The notes beneath the pieces are model-generated. The model searched no databases. It saw only the letters and a list, made by a program, of their open reading frames with translations, and was not told the DNA's origin. Below are positions 1 through 4,994 of a stretch of DNA of 6,316 nucleotides, one piece after another (position 1 is the first letter of the stretch; the number at the start of each line of letters is the position of its first letter). The position numbers and the translations under genes are program-made. This stretch comes from a bacterium (lineage in GTDB: Bacteria; Verrucomicrobiota; Verrucomicrobiia; Limisphaerales; UBA11358), in contig JAJXXI010000218.1 of the NCBI GenBank assembly GCA_021781185.1, forward strand, positions 1 through 6,316, read 5' to 3'.

Positions 1-78
1 GGCGGCCTCGGCCCGGGTGCCCCCGCCTCGAACAAACTTCACCACCCGTTCACGCAAAGCCATCGTGTAGGCTTTCAT
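1..78 (-). CDS. IS630-family transposase, N-terminal 26 codons (partial, runs off left edge)
   Basis: Reading the minus strand from the ATG at 78-76, the frame stays open to the window edge and begins MKAYTMALRERVVKFVRGGG, followed by TRAEAA. This matches the N-terminal helix-turn-helix that opens IS630-family (Tc1/mariner-related DDE) transposases, which commonly start MKAYS-x-DLRERVV and continue S/TRxEAA. These residues form the first helices of the DNA-binding domain that recognises the element's ends; the catalytic DDE domain would lie outside the window. An AAGG lies about 9-12 bases upstream of the ATG on the minus strand. The left end of the insertion sequence should lie somewhere in 79-200; IS630 elements insert at TA, and TA-rich sequence occurs at 121-130, but I could not fix the terminal repeat. 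Intact versus broken cannot be judged from 78 bases. Confidence 0.75.
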   Translation of the reverse strand, partial: MKAYTMALRERVVKFVRGGGTRAEAA

Positions 79-209
79 GCCCACACCTTACCAACTATGC
101 TGCCAATTTCAATGTGAAATACTATATAATGGCCTCGCCGCAACTGCCGGTAACTATGGGGGCGCCCGTCTTATTTCTTTAGATTACTGTTGCTTCTGAC
201 GGTGCCGGG

Positions 210-470
210 ATGAATAATTCGATTATGAGTTGGCTCTGGTTTATCCTCATCGGCCTCGTCGCCGGTTTTCTGGCGGGTGCAGTGGTCAAGGGACACGGCT
301 TCGGCCTATTGGGAAATCTCATCGTCGGCGTCATCGGCGCGCTGCTGGGCGGATTTATTTTCGGGCTGCTGGGCATCGCCACGACCAGTTTGCTGGGCGC
401 GCTCATCTGCGCATTTGTCGGCGCGGTGGTCTTGCTGTTCCTGCTCAAAATTGCCGGCGGGAAAAAATAA
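210..470 (+). CDS. GlsB/YeaQ/YmgE-family small membrane protein (transglycosylase-associated family)
   Basis: An 86-residue, very hydrophobic protein with three predicted membrane segments, about residues 6-26, 32-55 and 59-80, and a short basic tail ending GGKK. The glycine pattern GLLGN-x5-GALLGG (residues 32-48) is the hallmark of the GlsB/YeaQ/YmgE family. These inner-membrane proteins are linked to stress responses (GlsB in Gram-positives, YeaQ/YmgE in enterics); no biochemical activity is established, and the old name 'transglycosylase-associated' is not evidence of enzymatic function. The start at 210 is preceded by only a weak GGTGCCGGG. A second in-frame ATG at 225 would give a start (MSWLWF) closer to many family members, so the first five residues are uncertain. 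A TATAAT hexamer at 125-130 could be a -10 element, but no good -35 accompanies it. The gene lies 12 bp upstream of another small membrane-protein gene and probably shares its transcript. Confidence 0.85.
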   Translation: MNNSIMSWLWFILIGLVAGFLAGAVVKGHGFGLLGNLIVGVIGALLGGFIFGLLGIATTSLLGALICAFVGAVVLLFLLKIAGGKK

Positions 471-482
471 CTTCAAACCGCC

Positions 483-683
483 ATGCAAAAAATCCCCGGT
501 CTGACTTGTCTGGTCGTCGGTGGAATCCTGATTTTTTGGGGTTACAAAATGTCACACGCTGTCGGTGGAGAGATCAGTAGTCTCGTCAGCGGTTCGCCCG
601 GGGACAAACCCATGTTGCTCTACCTCGGCGGCGCGATTCTTGTCCTTGCCGGTCTTGGTCAGGTGGCTTGGAAGGGAAAGTAA
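483..683 (+). CDS. DUF3185-family small membrane protein
   Basis: A 66-residue protein with two hydrophobic segments, about residues 5-22 and 44-61, joined by a polar loop with the signature SGSPGDKPM (residues 36-44). That layout, the short length and the G-S-P-x-D-K loop match the DUF3185 family of bacterial inner-membrane proteins, whose function is unknown. Both ends are short and the C-terminus is basic (WKGK), suggesting cytoplasmic ends by the positive-inside rule (inference). The ATG is not preceded by a recognisable ribosome binding site. It starts 12 bp after the GlsB-like gene, in the same direction, so the two likely form a small stress- or envelope-related operon. It converges on pyrB with 35 bp between stop codons and no clear terminator in that gap. 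Confidence 0.8.
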   Translation: MQKIPGLTCLVVGGILIFWGYKMSHAVGGEISSLVSGSPGDKPMLLYLGGAILVLAGLGQVAWKGK

Positions 684-718
684 AATTTCAGCGGAGCGGA
701 TACCATTGCATTTTCTTC

Positions 719-1657
719 TTACGTTGTTTCCGCCAGCGCCTTCCCGCCGTTCACCAGGAACAGCACCGCCATGCGCACGGCGAGGCCGTTCGTCACCTGC
801 TCCAAAATCACCGAACGGCCGCAGTCGGCAATCTCGCTGTCAATCTCCACGCCGCGATTGATCGGGCCGGGGTGCATGATGAGCGCGTCCGGCTTGATCT
901 TGGCGAAGCGCGCCTTGGTCAGCCCGAAGAGCTGCGTGTATTCGCCGATGCTCGGAAACATCGTCTTGCGCTGGCGCTCGTGCTGGATGCGCAAGAGGTT
1001 GATAATATCCGCGTCGCGGATGGCGTCATCCACGTCGTGCGTGACGCGGCAGCCCATCTGCTCAAAAGCCTTCGGCACGAGCGTCGCGGGGCCGCAGAGC
1101 GTCACGTTCGCGCCGAGCTTGGTCAGCGCCCAGATGTCCGAGCGCGCGACCCGGCTGTAAAGGATGTCGCCGAGAATCGTCACGTTCAGCCCGGCGATGC
1201 GGCCTTTTTTTTCGCGAATGGTGAAGCAGTCGAGAAACGCCTGCGTGGGATGTTCGTGCGCGCCGTCGCCGGCGTTGATGACGTGGGCGTTCAGCACGCG
1301 GGAGAGAAAATGTGGCGCGCCGCTCGCGCTGTGGCGGATGATGATGAAATCGGCGTTGAGCGCCTGCAAATTCAGCGCGGTATCCTTGAGCGTCTCGCCT
1401 TTTTTGAACGACGACGCCTCGGTGGAGAAATTCACGATGTCCGCGCTCAACCGCGTGGCGGCCAGCTCGAAGCTCGTGCGCGTGCGTGTGGACGGCTCGA
1501 CGAAAAGATTGACGACGGTTTTGCCGCGCAGCGCCGGAACCTTCTTGATGGCGCGCTCGCCGACCGCTTTGAAGCCGCGCGCGGTGTCAAGCACGGTGGT
1601 GATTTCTTCCGCCGTGAGCGACTCGATGTCGAGCAGATGTTTTTTGGTCCAGGCCAT
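719..1657 (-). CDS. pyrB: Aspartate carbamoyltransferase catalytic subunit (PyrB)
   Basis: A 312-residue ATCase catalytic chain, normal length for the family. It condenses carbamoyl phosphate with aspartate to N-carbamoyl-aspartate, the committed step of pyrimidine synthesis, in the cytoplasm as a trimer. Visible landmarks: the carbamoyl-phosphate motif STRTRTSFE (residues 56-64); the mobile-loop lysine in SFKKGET (K86), which reaches into the neighbouring active site; R108-H109 in IIRH; HPTQ at 136-139; YSRVARS (R169); RIQHER with R223 and Q225 for aspartate binding; and HPGPINRG at 262-269. The HPGPINRG form and the lack of a pyrI gene here fit the unregulated Bacillus-type enzyme rather than the E. 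coli PyrB/PyrI complex. The start gives the expected [14 protein letters not shown] opening, with no evident SD in front. It follows pyrR with a 103-bp spacer containing only a 5-bp hairpin (1702-1714) without a U tract, so co-transcription is likely. No pyrC follows within the window. Confidence 0.97.
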   Translation of the reverse strand: MAWTKKHLLDIESLTAEEITTVLDTARGFKAVGERAIKKVPALRGKTVVNLFVEPSTRTRTSFELAATRLSADIVNFSTEASSFKKGETLKDTALNLQALNADFIIIRHSASGAPHFLSRVLNAHVINAGDGAHEHPTQAFLDCFTIREKKGRIAGLNVTILGDILYSRVARSDIWALTKLGANVTLCGPATLVPKAFEQMGCRVTHDVDDAIRDADIINLLRIQHERQRKTMFPSIGEYTQLFGLTKARFAKIKPDALIMHPGPINRGVEIDSEIADCGRSVILEQVTNGLAVRMAVLFLVNGGKALAETT

Positions 1658-1760
1658 AATTCATTGAATCGATCCATGGTTAATCGGTGGCATTGTCGCC
1701 GCGCGAACCTCGCGTTCAAGAGTTCAATTAAACGATGCAACGATTTAACCACCCAACGCT

Positions 1761-2297
1761 TCACTTCTTCTTCAAAATCACCTCATCCTGCGCCGCGCCC
1801 GATTCAGACAGCAGCAGGGAAATCTTTTCGTCGAACGACGTCGGCACATTTTTGCCGATGAAATCCGCCTTGATGGGCAGTTCGCGGTGGCCGCGATCCA
1901 CCAGCACGGCGAGCTGGATTTTTTTCGGGCGACCAAAATCGTTCAGTGCGTCCATCGCGGCGCGTGTCGTGCGACCACTGAACAGCACATCGTCCACCAA
2001 CACGATCGTTTTGCCGCTCACGTCGAAGGGGATTTCCGTCGGATGCACCATCGGCGCGACGCGCTGGTCAAGGTCGTCGCGGTGCATGGCGGTGTCGAGA
2101 ATGCCGACGGGCACGGGATGGTTCCAAATGCCACCAAGGATTTTTGCAAGCCGCGCGGCGAGGTGGTCGCCGCCGACGGGAATGCCGACCAGCGCTACTT
2201 CGGTGCTGCGCTCGTTGCGTTCGGCAATTTCATGGGCGATGCGGGTGAGCGCGCGCTGGATGGCCGTGGCATCGAGAATGACGGTCGCGTCAGGCAT
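1761..2297 (-). CDS. pyrR: PyrR: uracil-sensing pyr mRNA-binding regulator / uracil phosphoribosyltransferase
   Basis: A 178-residue PyrR, close to the 181 of the Bacillus subtilis protein. PyrR binds a defined hairpin in pyr mRNA when loaded with UMP/UTP and often also makes UMP from uracil and PRPP. The PRPP-binding loop is VLVDDVLFSGRT (residues 99-110, D102-D103), preceded by HRDDL (72-76), and the C-terminal signature VDRGHRELPI starts at 133. Residues T18, R19 and H22 in ALTRIAHE and R138/K143 in GHRELPIKAD line up with positions that, as I recall, genetic work on the Bacillus protein tied to RNA binding, so RNA binding looks preserved. The usual T-R-G phosphate loop reads V-G-G (41-43); related glycine versions occur in proteobacterial PyrR, so weakened catalysis is possible but unproven. 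The ATG has no SD; the preceding bases are a T6 run. A leader ORF ends 8 nt inside the gene, suggesting translational coupling. pyrB follows downstream. Confidence 0.96.
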   Translation of the reverse strand: MPDATVILDATAIQRALTRIAHEIAERNERSTEVALVGIPVGGDHLAARLAKILGGIWNHPVPVGILDTAMHRDDLDQRVAPMVHPTEIPFDVSGKTIVLVDDVLFSGRTTRAAMDALNDFGRPKKIQLAVLVDRGHRELPIKADFIGKNVPTSFDEKISLLLSESGAAQDEVILKKK

Positions 2298-2358
2298 AAA
2301 AAATCACGAACGGCACCCGTGGTCCGGGGCTGGTTCGCGTTGTCAGTTTGATTTTCAT
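2290..2358 (-). CDS. Putative 22-codon leader ORF overlapping the pyrR start
   Basis: On the minus strand, an ATG at 2358-2356 opens a 22-codon frame beginning MKIKLTTRTSPGPRVP and ending ...FYA at a TGA (2292-2290). The stop lies just inside pyrR, whose ATG is 2297-2295, giving an 8-nt overlap in a different frame. AAGGA (2366-2362) precedes the ATG by 3 nt, a slightly short spacing, yet it is the best Shine-Dalgarno-like sequence seen before any gene in the window, while pyrR itself has none. That arrangement fits termination-reinitiation coupling, with the peptide probably unimportant as a product. It could still be a chance ORF: 22 codons is short and there is no comparative evidence here. 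The SD bases form the 3' side of the lower stem of the adjacent PyrR-binding-loop-like hairpin. Confidence 0.45.
   Translation of the reverse strand: MKIKLTTRTSPGPRVPFVIFYA
2298..2321 (-). terminator. Weak hairpin plus U6 tract just before pyrR (possible attenuator)
   Basis: In minus-strand RNA the 17 bases from 2321 to 2305 can form CACG/CGTG extended by three G-U type pairs around a three-base loop. This is followed by one A and six U (2304-2298), immediately before the pyrR ATG. Position and U tract are what a PyrR-controlled attenuator would have, but four Watson-Crick pairs plus wobbles is weak. An alternative bulged stem, CGGACC with GGTGCCG slightly upstream, competes with it. I list it as a candidate only. 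Confidence 0.25.
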
Positions 2359-2360
2359 TT

Positions 2361-2395
2361 TTCCTTAGCCACCTCGCAGGGCGGCGTTAAAGGAA
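2361..2395 (-). promoter_or_regulatory. PyrR-binding-loop-like RNA hairpin upstream of pyrR
   Basis: Minus-strand RNA from 2395 to 2361 folds as follows: lower stem TTCCTT (2395-2390) with AAGGAA (2366-2361); a 5'-side internal bulge TAAC (2389-2386) facing a single T (2367); upper stem GCCGCC (2385-2380) with GGTGGC (2373-2368), including one G-U pair; hexaloop CTGCGA (2379-2374). The PyrR binding loop known from Bacillus pyr leaders has the consensus ARUCCNGNGAGGYU: a CNGNGA hexaloop, a C-G closing pair, a GGY 3' strand and a purine-containing 5' internal bulge. Here the hexaloop fits exactly and the outer stem pairs differ by compensating changes. It starts 12 nt after the stop of the upstream small gene and lies 63 nt before pyrR, the position expected for autoregulation. 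The 3' lower-stem strand contains AAGGA, the SD of the leader ORF, so bound PyrR could block translation initiation. Confidence 0.75.
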
Positions 2396-2407
2396 GATTG
2401 CCGGCGG

Positions 2408-2629
2408 TCAATTTTGCGGCGCGGCCTGCCGGGCTTTGCGCCACTGGGCGCGGTGTTTGATGATCCAGTCGGTGAGCGCGCGCTCGAATCCGATGTCGTG
2501 GCCGGCCTTCTCGGACTCGATCCACTTGTGGCGGAGAATTTCGTCGCGCTCGGCCTGAAACTCGCGATAAAGCGTGGAGTTCTTCAGCAAATCATTCGCC
2601 GATGCTGACTGTGTTCCTTCATTTGACAT
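2408..2629 (-). CDS. Small soluble protein of unknown function, upstream of pyrR
   Basis: A 73-residue, charged, probably cytoplasmic protein. After a polar first dozen residues it is rich in helix formers: LYREFQAERDEILRHKWIES, then EKAGHDIGFERALTDWIIKH and an Arg/Lys/Ala tail. The HKW-x-ESEKAG-x-DIGFERA-x3-W-x3-H core looks like a conserved uncharacterised family, but I cannot name it and see no catalytic motif, signal peptide or membrane segment. I chose the ATG at 2629-2627 (MSNEGTQ); an in-frame TTG two codons upstream is possible. Neither has a clear ribosome binding site. A TATTAA about 9 bp upstream of the ATG with a TTGGAA 15 bp before it is a weak promoter candidate that would give an almost leaderless mRNA. 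It is the first gene of the minus-strand unit, separated from pyrR by the PyrR hairpin and leader ORF. Confidence 0.75.
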   Translation of the reverse strand: MSNEGTQSASANDLLKNSTLYREFQAERDEILRHKWIESEKAGHDIGFERALTDWIIKHRAQWRKARQAAPQN

Positions 2630-2840
2630 AGCCAATTTAATAGTGGGACCAACGTAGTTCCAAGCGCCGGTTCTGGCAAATGAAATCTGAATGGAATAAC
2701 AGTGGCAATCAATGCCAGGCGGCCGCGCTTATGAATGGTAAGAATCCTCGACGGCCAACCCCTGATGAAATAGACTTGCCGCCGGAATGCGCCGCGAAAT
2801 TGAGTTTGGATCGGTTTGTCGGGTCAGCCGGGTAGCCTTG

Positions 2841-3140
2841 TTAAGGCAGCGTTTGCTGGGCGGCGGAGTTTATCTGTCTGGCGAACCTGAAGCCGCGCTT
2901 TCTCCGCAAAGACAATTGAGCAGATTGACTCTGATGCACCGGCTGGTTTTCATCAGGCTCCATTGATTGTTGCGACGCTCGCGCCCATTCTTCTGGCGTA
3001 TCCCACGCAAGAAGTGGCCAATTTTCAGAACTGACATCACCGAAGTGAAATCCACCAATACCGAATATTTTCAAATCACCGGTGATTTTCTGAATCGGCA
3101 CGAAAGGATGCTGAAAATTTTGATGTGGGCTGAAGAACAA
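2841..3140 (-). CDS. Doubtful 99-codon ORF, unknown
   Basis: A minus-strand frame from ATG 3140 to TAA 2841. The first half looks protein-like, with IFGIGGFHFGDVSSENWPLL and then AWDTPEEWARAS rich in aromatic and acidic residues. The second half (QSQSAQLSLRRKRGFRF and on) looks like translated non-coding DNA. The base composition is lower in GC than the neighbouring genes and the codons show no clear third-position preference. There is no recognisable domain or ribosome binding site. It could be an orphan gene, a decayed remnant or chance. Confidence 0.25.
   Translation of the reverse strand: MFFSPHQNFQHPFVPIQKITGDLKIFGIGGFHFGDVSSENWPLLAWDTPEEWARASQQSMEPDENQPVHQSQSAQLSLRRKRGFRFARQINSAAQQTLP
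3073..3088. promoter_or_regulatory. Perfect 16-bp palindrome AAATCACCGGTGATTT upstream of the NUDIX gene
   Basis: The sequence AAATCACCGGTGATTT is identical on both strands over all 16 positions and lies 78 bp before the NUDIX start at 3167. Two abutting 8-bp half sites with no spacer would suit a dimeric repressor. A plus-strand promoter has not been identified around it, so an operator role is only suggested by symmetry and position. Confidence 0.3.
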
Positions 3141-3166
3141 GACTTTGATGCGGCCAAATGGAAATT

Positions 3167-3679
3167 ATGAGCGAAGAAATTTTTGACGTGGTCAACGAGC
3201 GCGACGAGGTTATCGGGCAAAACACGCGGCGCGAGGTTCACCGGCTGGGCTTGAAACATCGCGCGGTGCATGTGCTGGTGTTCAACGCGCGCGGCGAAAT
3301 CTTTCTCCAAAAGCGCTCGCTGAAAAAAGACATCGCCGCCGGCAAATGGGATTCCTCGGCCAGCGGCCATCTGGACGCTGGCGAGACTTATGACGCCTGC
3401 GCGGTGCGCGAGGTGCGCGAAGAAATCGGCCTGCACCTGCCGCTACCGGCTCGGCGGCTGTTTAAGATTGATGCGTGCCAGGAGACGGGCTGGGAATTCT
3501 GCTGGATTTACCGTTGTGAAAGCGAAGGACCGTTCACATTGCACCCTGACGAAGTCGAGACTGGCGCGTGGTTCACTCCGGACGCCGTGACTAAGTGGGT
3601 GAACGAAAAGCCGCAGGATTTTGCAAGTGCGTTTGTGTTAATCTGGAAAAAATTTCAGGCCACAGATGGGCACCGATGA
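3167..3679 (+). CDS. NUDIX hydrolase (YfcD / isopentenyl-diphosphate-isomerase-like subgroup)
   Basis: A 170-residue soluble NUDIX protein. The complete NUDIX box G-x5-E-x7-REV-x-EE-x-GL spans residues 67-89, with catalytic Mg-binding glutamates in REVREEIGL. NUDIX enzymes hydrolyse nucleoside diphosphates linked to other groups. The opening (EIFDVVNERDEVIG), the conserved KHRAVHVLVFN, the LQKRS strand and KWDSSASGHLDAGE resemble E. coli YfcD and the type 1 IPP isomerase fold. The substrate cannot be read from sequence, and true isomerase activity would require specific residues I have not verified. I prefer ATG 3167 (MSEEIF), preceded by GGAA four bases upstream; ATG 3158 in the same frame would add three residues (MEI). 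The last codons (Ala-Thr-Asp-Gly-His-Arg) and the TGA are supplied by the inverted-repeat element starting at 3658, so the native C-terminus may have been altered by its insertion. clpP follows in the same direction 121 bp later. Confidence 0.9.
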   Translation: MSEEIFDVVNERDEVIGQNTRREVHRLGLKHRAVHVLVFNARGEIFLQKRSLKKDIAAGKWDSSASGHLDAGETYDACAVREVREEIGLHLPLPARRLFKIDACQETGWEFCWIYRCESEGPFTLHPDEVETGAWFTPDAVTKWVNEKPQDFASAFVLIWKKFQATDGHR

Positions 3680-3750
3680 ATACTGATAAAACGCGGCGAC
3701 ACAAATATGAATTTCTCCCATTTGTGTTCCATCTGCGAAAATCTGTGGCC
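3658..3750. repeat. 93-bp nested inverted-repeat element (CACAGATG-decamer type)
   Basis: The ends are perfect 10-bp inverted repeats, GGCCACAGAT (3658-3667) and ATCTGTGGCC (3741-3750). Inside is a second perfect 8-bp pair, ACACAAAT (3699-3706) and ATTTGTGT (3720-3727). The left arm is made of degenerate decamers, CACAGATGGG, CACCGATGAA and TACTGATAAA; the complement of the right arm reads CACAGATTTT, CGCAGATGGA and ACACAAATGG. Palindromes of the 'cacagatg-gacacagatg' kind are, in my recollection, dispersed many times in Verrucomicrobia and Planctomycetes genomes. The 10-bp period is one DNA turn. As RNA it could form a long imperfect hairpin between the NUDIX gene and clpP. The left arm overlaps the NUDIX reading frame and provides its stop codon. 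Confidence 0.75.
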
Positions 3751-3774
3751 AAAAAACTTCCCGCCTTTACTTGC

Positions 3775-3800
3775 GGCAAAAATGCGGTAGTTATTTTGCC
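3775..3800 (+). promoter_or_regulatory. Inverted repeat abutting the clpP start codon
   Basis: GGCAAAAAT (3775-3783) and ATTTTGCC (3793-3800) are inverted repeats of 8 bp with one bulged A and a 9-base loop. The final C is immediately followed by the clpP ATG. It could be an RNA hairpin controlling access to the start codon or a DNA operator. No ribosome binding site precedes clpP, which makes the structure at this spot more noticeable. Confidence 0.35.
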
Positions 3801-4421
3801 ATGCAAAATTCGATCATTCCTTATCCGACGGTCATCGAGCAGACTGCGCGCGGCGAGCGGCAGTTCGACATTTTTTCGCGACTGTTGGTGGACCGGATCA
3901 TCTTTCTCGGCACGCCGGTGGACGACGGTATCGCCAACGTCATCGTTGCGCAGCTTTTGTTTTTGCAGATGACCGATCCGAAGAAGGACATCCATTTCTA
4001 CATCAATTCGCCCGGCGGCAGCGTGTCGGCAGGACTGGCGATTTACGACACGATGCAATATCTGACCTGCGATATTAACACCTATTGCATCGGCCAGGCG
4101 GCGAGCATGGGCGCGGTGCTGCTCTGCGCCGGTACGAAGGGCAAGCGGTTCGCGCTGCCGAATGCCAACATCATGATCCATCAGGTGCTGGGCGGCGCGG
4201 AAGGTCAGGCCAGCGATGTGGAAATCCGCGTGAAGCATATGCTCAAGCTCAAACAGACGTTGAACGGCATTCTTTCCAAGCACACCGGCCAGGTGGTCTC
4301 GCAGGTGGAGAGGGATTGCGACCGTGACAATTTCATGAGTGCCGAGGAGGCGAAGAAATACGGCCTCGTGGATTTGGTCGTGCAATCGCGCAAGGAAATT
4401 CCCGGCGGCGAAAAAGCTTAA
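3801..4421 (+). CDS. clpP: ATP-dependent Clp protease proteolytic subunit (ClpP)
   Basis: A 206-residue ClpP, normal length for the mature tetradecameric serine protease that degrades substrates unfolded by ClpX or ClpA/ClpC in the cytoplasm. The N-terminal [20 protein letters not shown] is the conserved axial-pore/processing region. The oxyanion-hole motif SPGGSV follows at about residues 70-75. The catalytic triad is S102 in GQAASMGA, H127 in MIHQ and D176 in DRDNFMS. The ATG at 3801 is chosen because it gives the standard start; an in-frame TTG at 3771 would add ten residues unlike the family and would lie inside the upstream inverted repeat. There is no SD. The usual neighbours tig and clpX are absent from the window. 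Its TAA shares bases with the stop of the convergent glycosylase gene. No missing key residue was seen. Confidence 0.97.
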   Translation: MQNSIIPYPTVIEQTARGERQFDIFSRLLVDRIIFLGTPVDDGIANVIVAQLLFLQMTDPKKDIHFYINSPGGSVSAGLAIYDTMQYLTCDINTYCIGQAASMGAVLLCAGTKGKRFALPNANIMIHQVLGGAEGQASDVEIRVKHMLKLKQTLNGILSKHTGQVVSQVERDCDRDNFMSAEEAKKYGLVDLVVQSRKEIPGGEKA

Positions 4422-4969
4422 GGCCGCGAGACGAACGGATTGCCCTTGAGGTAAAAACGCAGGAGCCGTTTCGCCCAGTGCCGCGCGTAATCCACGCCGA
4501 TGCGCGGGCGTTTGACGATGGTAATTTTTTCGGAAGCTTCCGGTTGGGCGATGAAGAACTCGTCGCTCAACAAGTCATGGCCATTCAGCCGGCGGTCAAT
4601 TTCCATCGCGCGGCAGAGCAAACCGGGGCCGTTCGTCTTGCCGGTCAGATTTTTCACCGGTTCCACCGCGCGCAGCAATACCGCCGCGCCATTGCCTTCT
4701 TTTTCCGTTACCACGTTCAGGCAATGGTGCATGCCGTAAATCAGATAAACGTAGGCGTGGCCGGGCGGGCCAAACATGATTTTCGTCCGCTCAGTAACCC
4801 CTTTGGACGAATGCGCTGCGAGATCATGTTCGCCGAGATAGGCTTCGACCTCGACGATTTTACCGATGCGCTCGCCGCCGCCAGTCTGGTGGACGAGCCA
4901 TTTCCCCAGCAAATCCTGCGCGACGAGCGTGGTCTCGCGGTCGTAAAAACTGCGCCGAAGCTTCTTCAC
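4418..4969 (-). CDS. DNA-3-methyladenine glycosylase, AAG/MPG family
   Basis: A 183-residue AAG-type base-excision repair glycosylase that removes 3-methyladenine, hypoxanthine and related alkylated purines. It carries the family hallmarks in order: EVEAYLG with E42, the counterpart of human catalytic E125, and Y44; AAHS with H53; [16 protein letters not shown], in which Y78 corresponds to the tyrosine that intercalates into DNA; N85 in [12 protein letters not shown] with R100; [11 protein letters not shown]; and [10 protein letters not shown] near the end, closing with NPFVSRP. The C-terminus is complete. The start is GTG (4969), because a TAG lies four codons upstream and no ATG is available; there is no SD. 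It converges on clpP, with both stop codons drawn from the same TTAA (4418-4421). Its 5' end lies 70 bp from the divergently transcribed tRNA. Confidence 0.93.
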   Translation of the reverse strand: MKKLRRSFYDRETTLVAQDLLGKWLVHQTGGGERIGKIVEVEAYLGEHDLAAHSSKGVTERTKIMFGPPGHAYVYLIYGMHHCLNVVTEKEGNGAAVLLRAVEPVKNLTGKTNGPGLLCRAMEIDRRLNGHDLLSDEFFIAQPEASEKITIVKRPRIGVDYARHWAKRLLRFYLKGNPFVSRP

Positions 4970-4994
4970 GTTGAAAGACTATGCAATTCCCGGT

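Larger units (their letters stand above)
2630..3166. other. Poorly coding spacer between the pyr unit and the NUDIX gene
   Basis: About 540 bp with no gene I can recognise. It holds a 51-codon plus-strand frame (ATG 2680, TAG 2833-2835) beginning MKSEWNNSGNQCQAAALMNG, without an SD or family resemblance. It also holds a 99-codon minus-strand frame (2841-3140, listed separately), two adjacent short hairpins without U tracts (GCCTT/AAGGC at 2835-2847 and CAGC/GCTG at 2847-2858), a TGGCA-N5-TGCCA dyad at 2703-2717, and a perfect 16-bp palindrome at 3073-3088. It must contain the divergent promoters for the minus-strand unit and probably for the NUDIX gene. I see no convincing -35/-10 pair. Confidence 0.5.

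Noticed and set aside
1702..1717. A second PyrR-loop-like motif (GCGAGGTT on the minus strand) between pyrR and pyrB
   Set aside because: The loop bases partly match the PyrR consensus, but the flanking bases cannot form the required stem; the region instead folds as CGCGA/TCGCG with a three-base loop and has no U tract.
668..1861. A 397-codon open frame on the plus strand
   Set aside because: It is antisense to pyrB and the 3' end of pyrR. The protein is low-complexity Arg/Ala/Asp-rich with no domain, a by-product of GC-rich third positions.
2703..2717. TGGCA-N5-TGCCA dyad as an operator
   Set aside because: Only five base pairs per half, common by chance, and not placed near a recognisable promoter.
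3591..4385. A 264-codon open frame on the minus strand
   Set aside because: It lies antisense to clpP, whose catalytic triad is intact; the His/Arg-rich product resembles no family.
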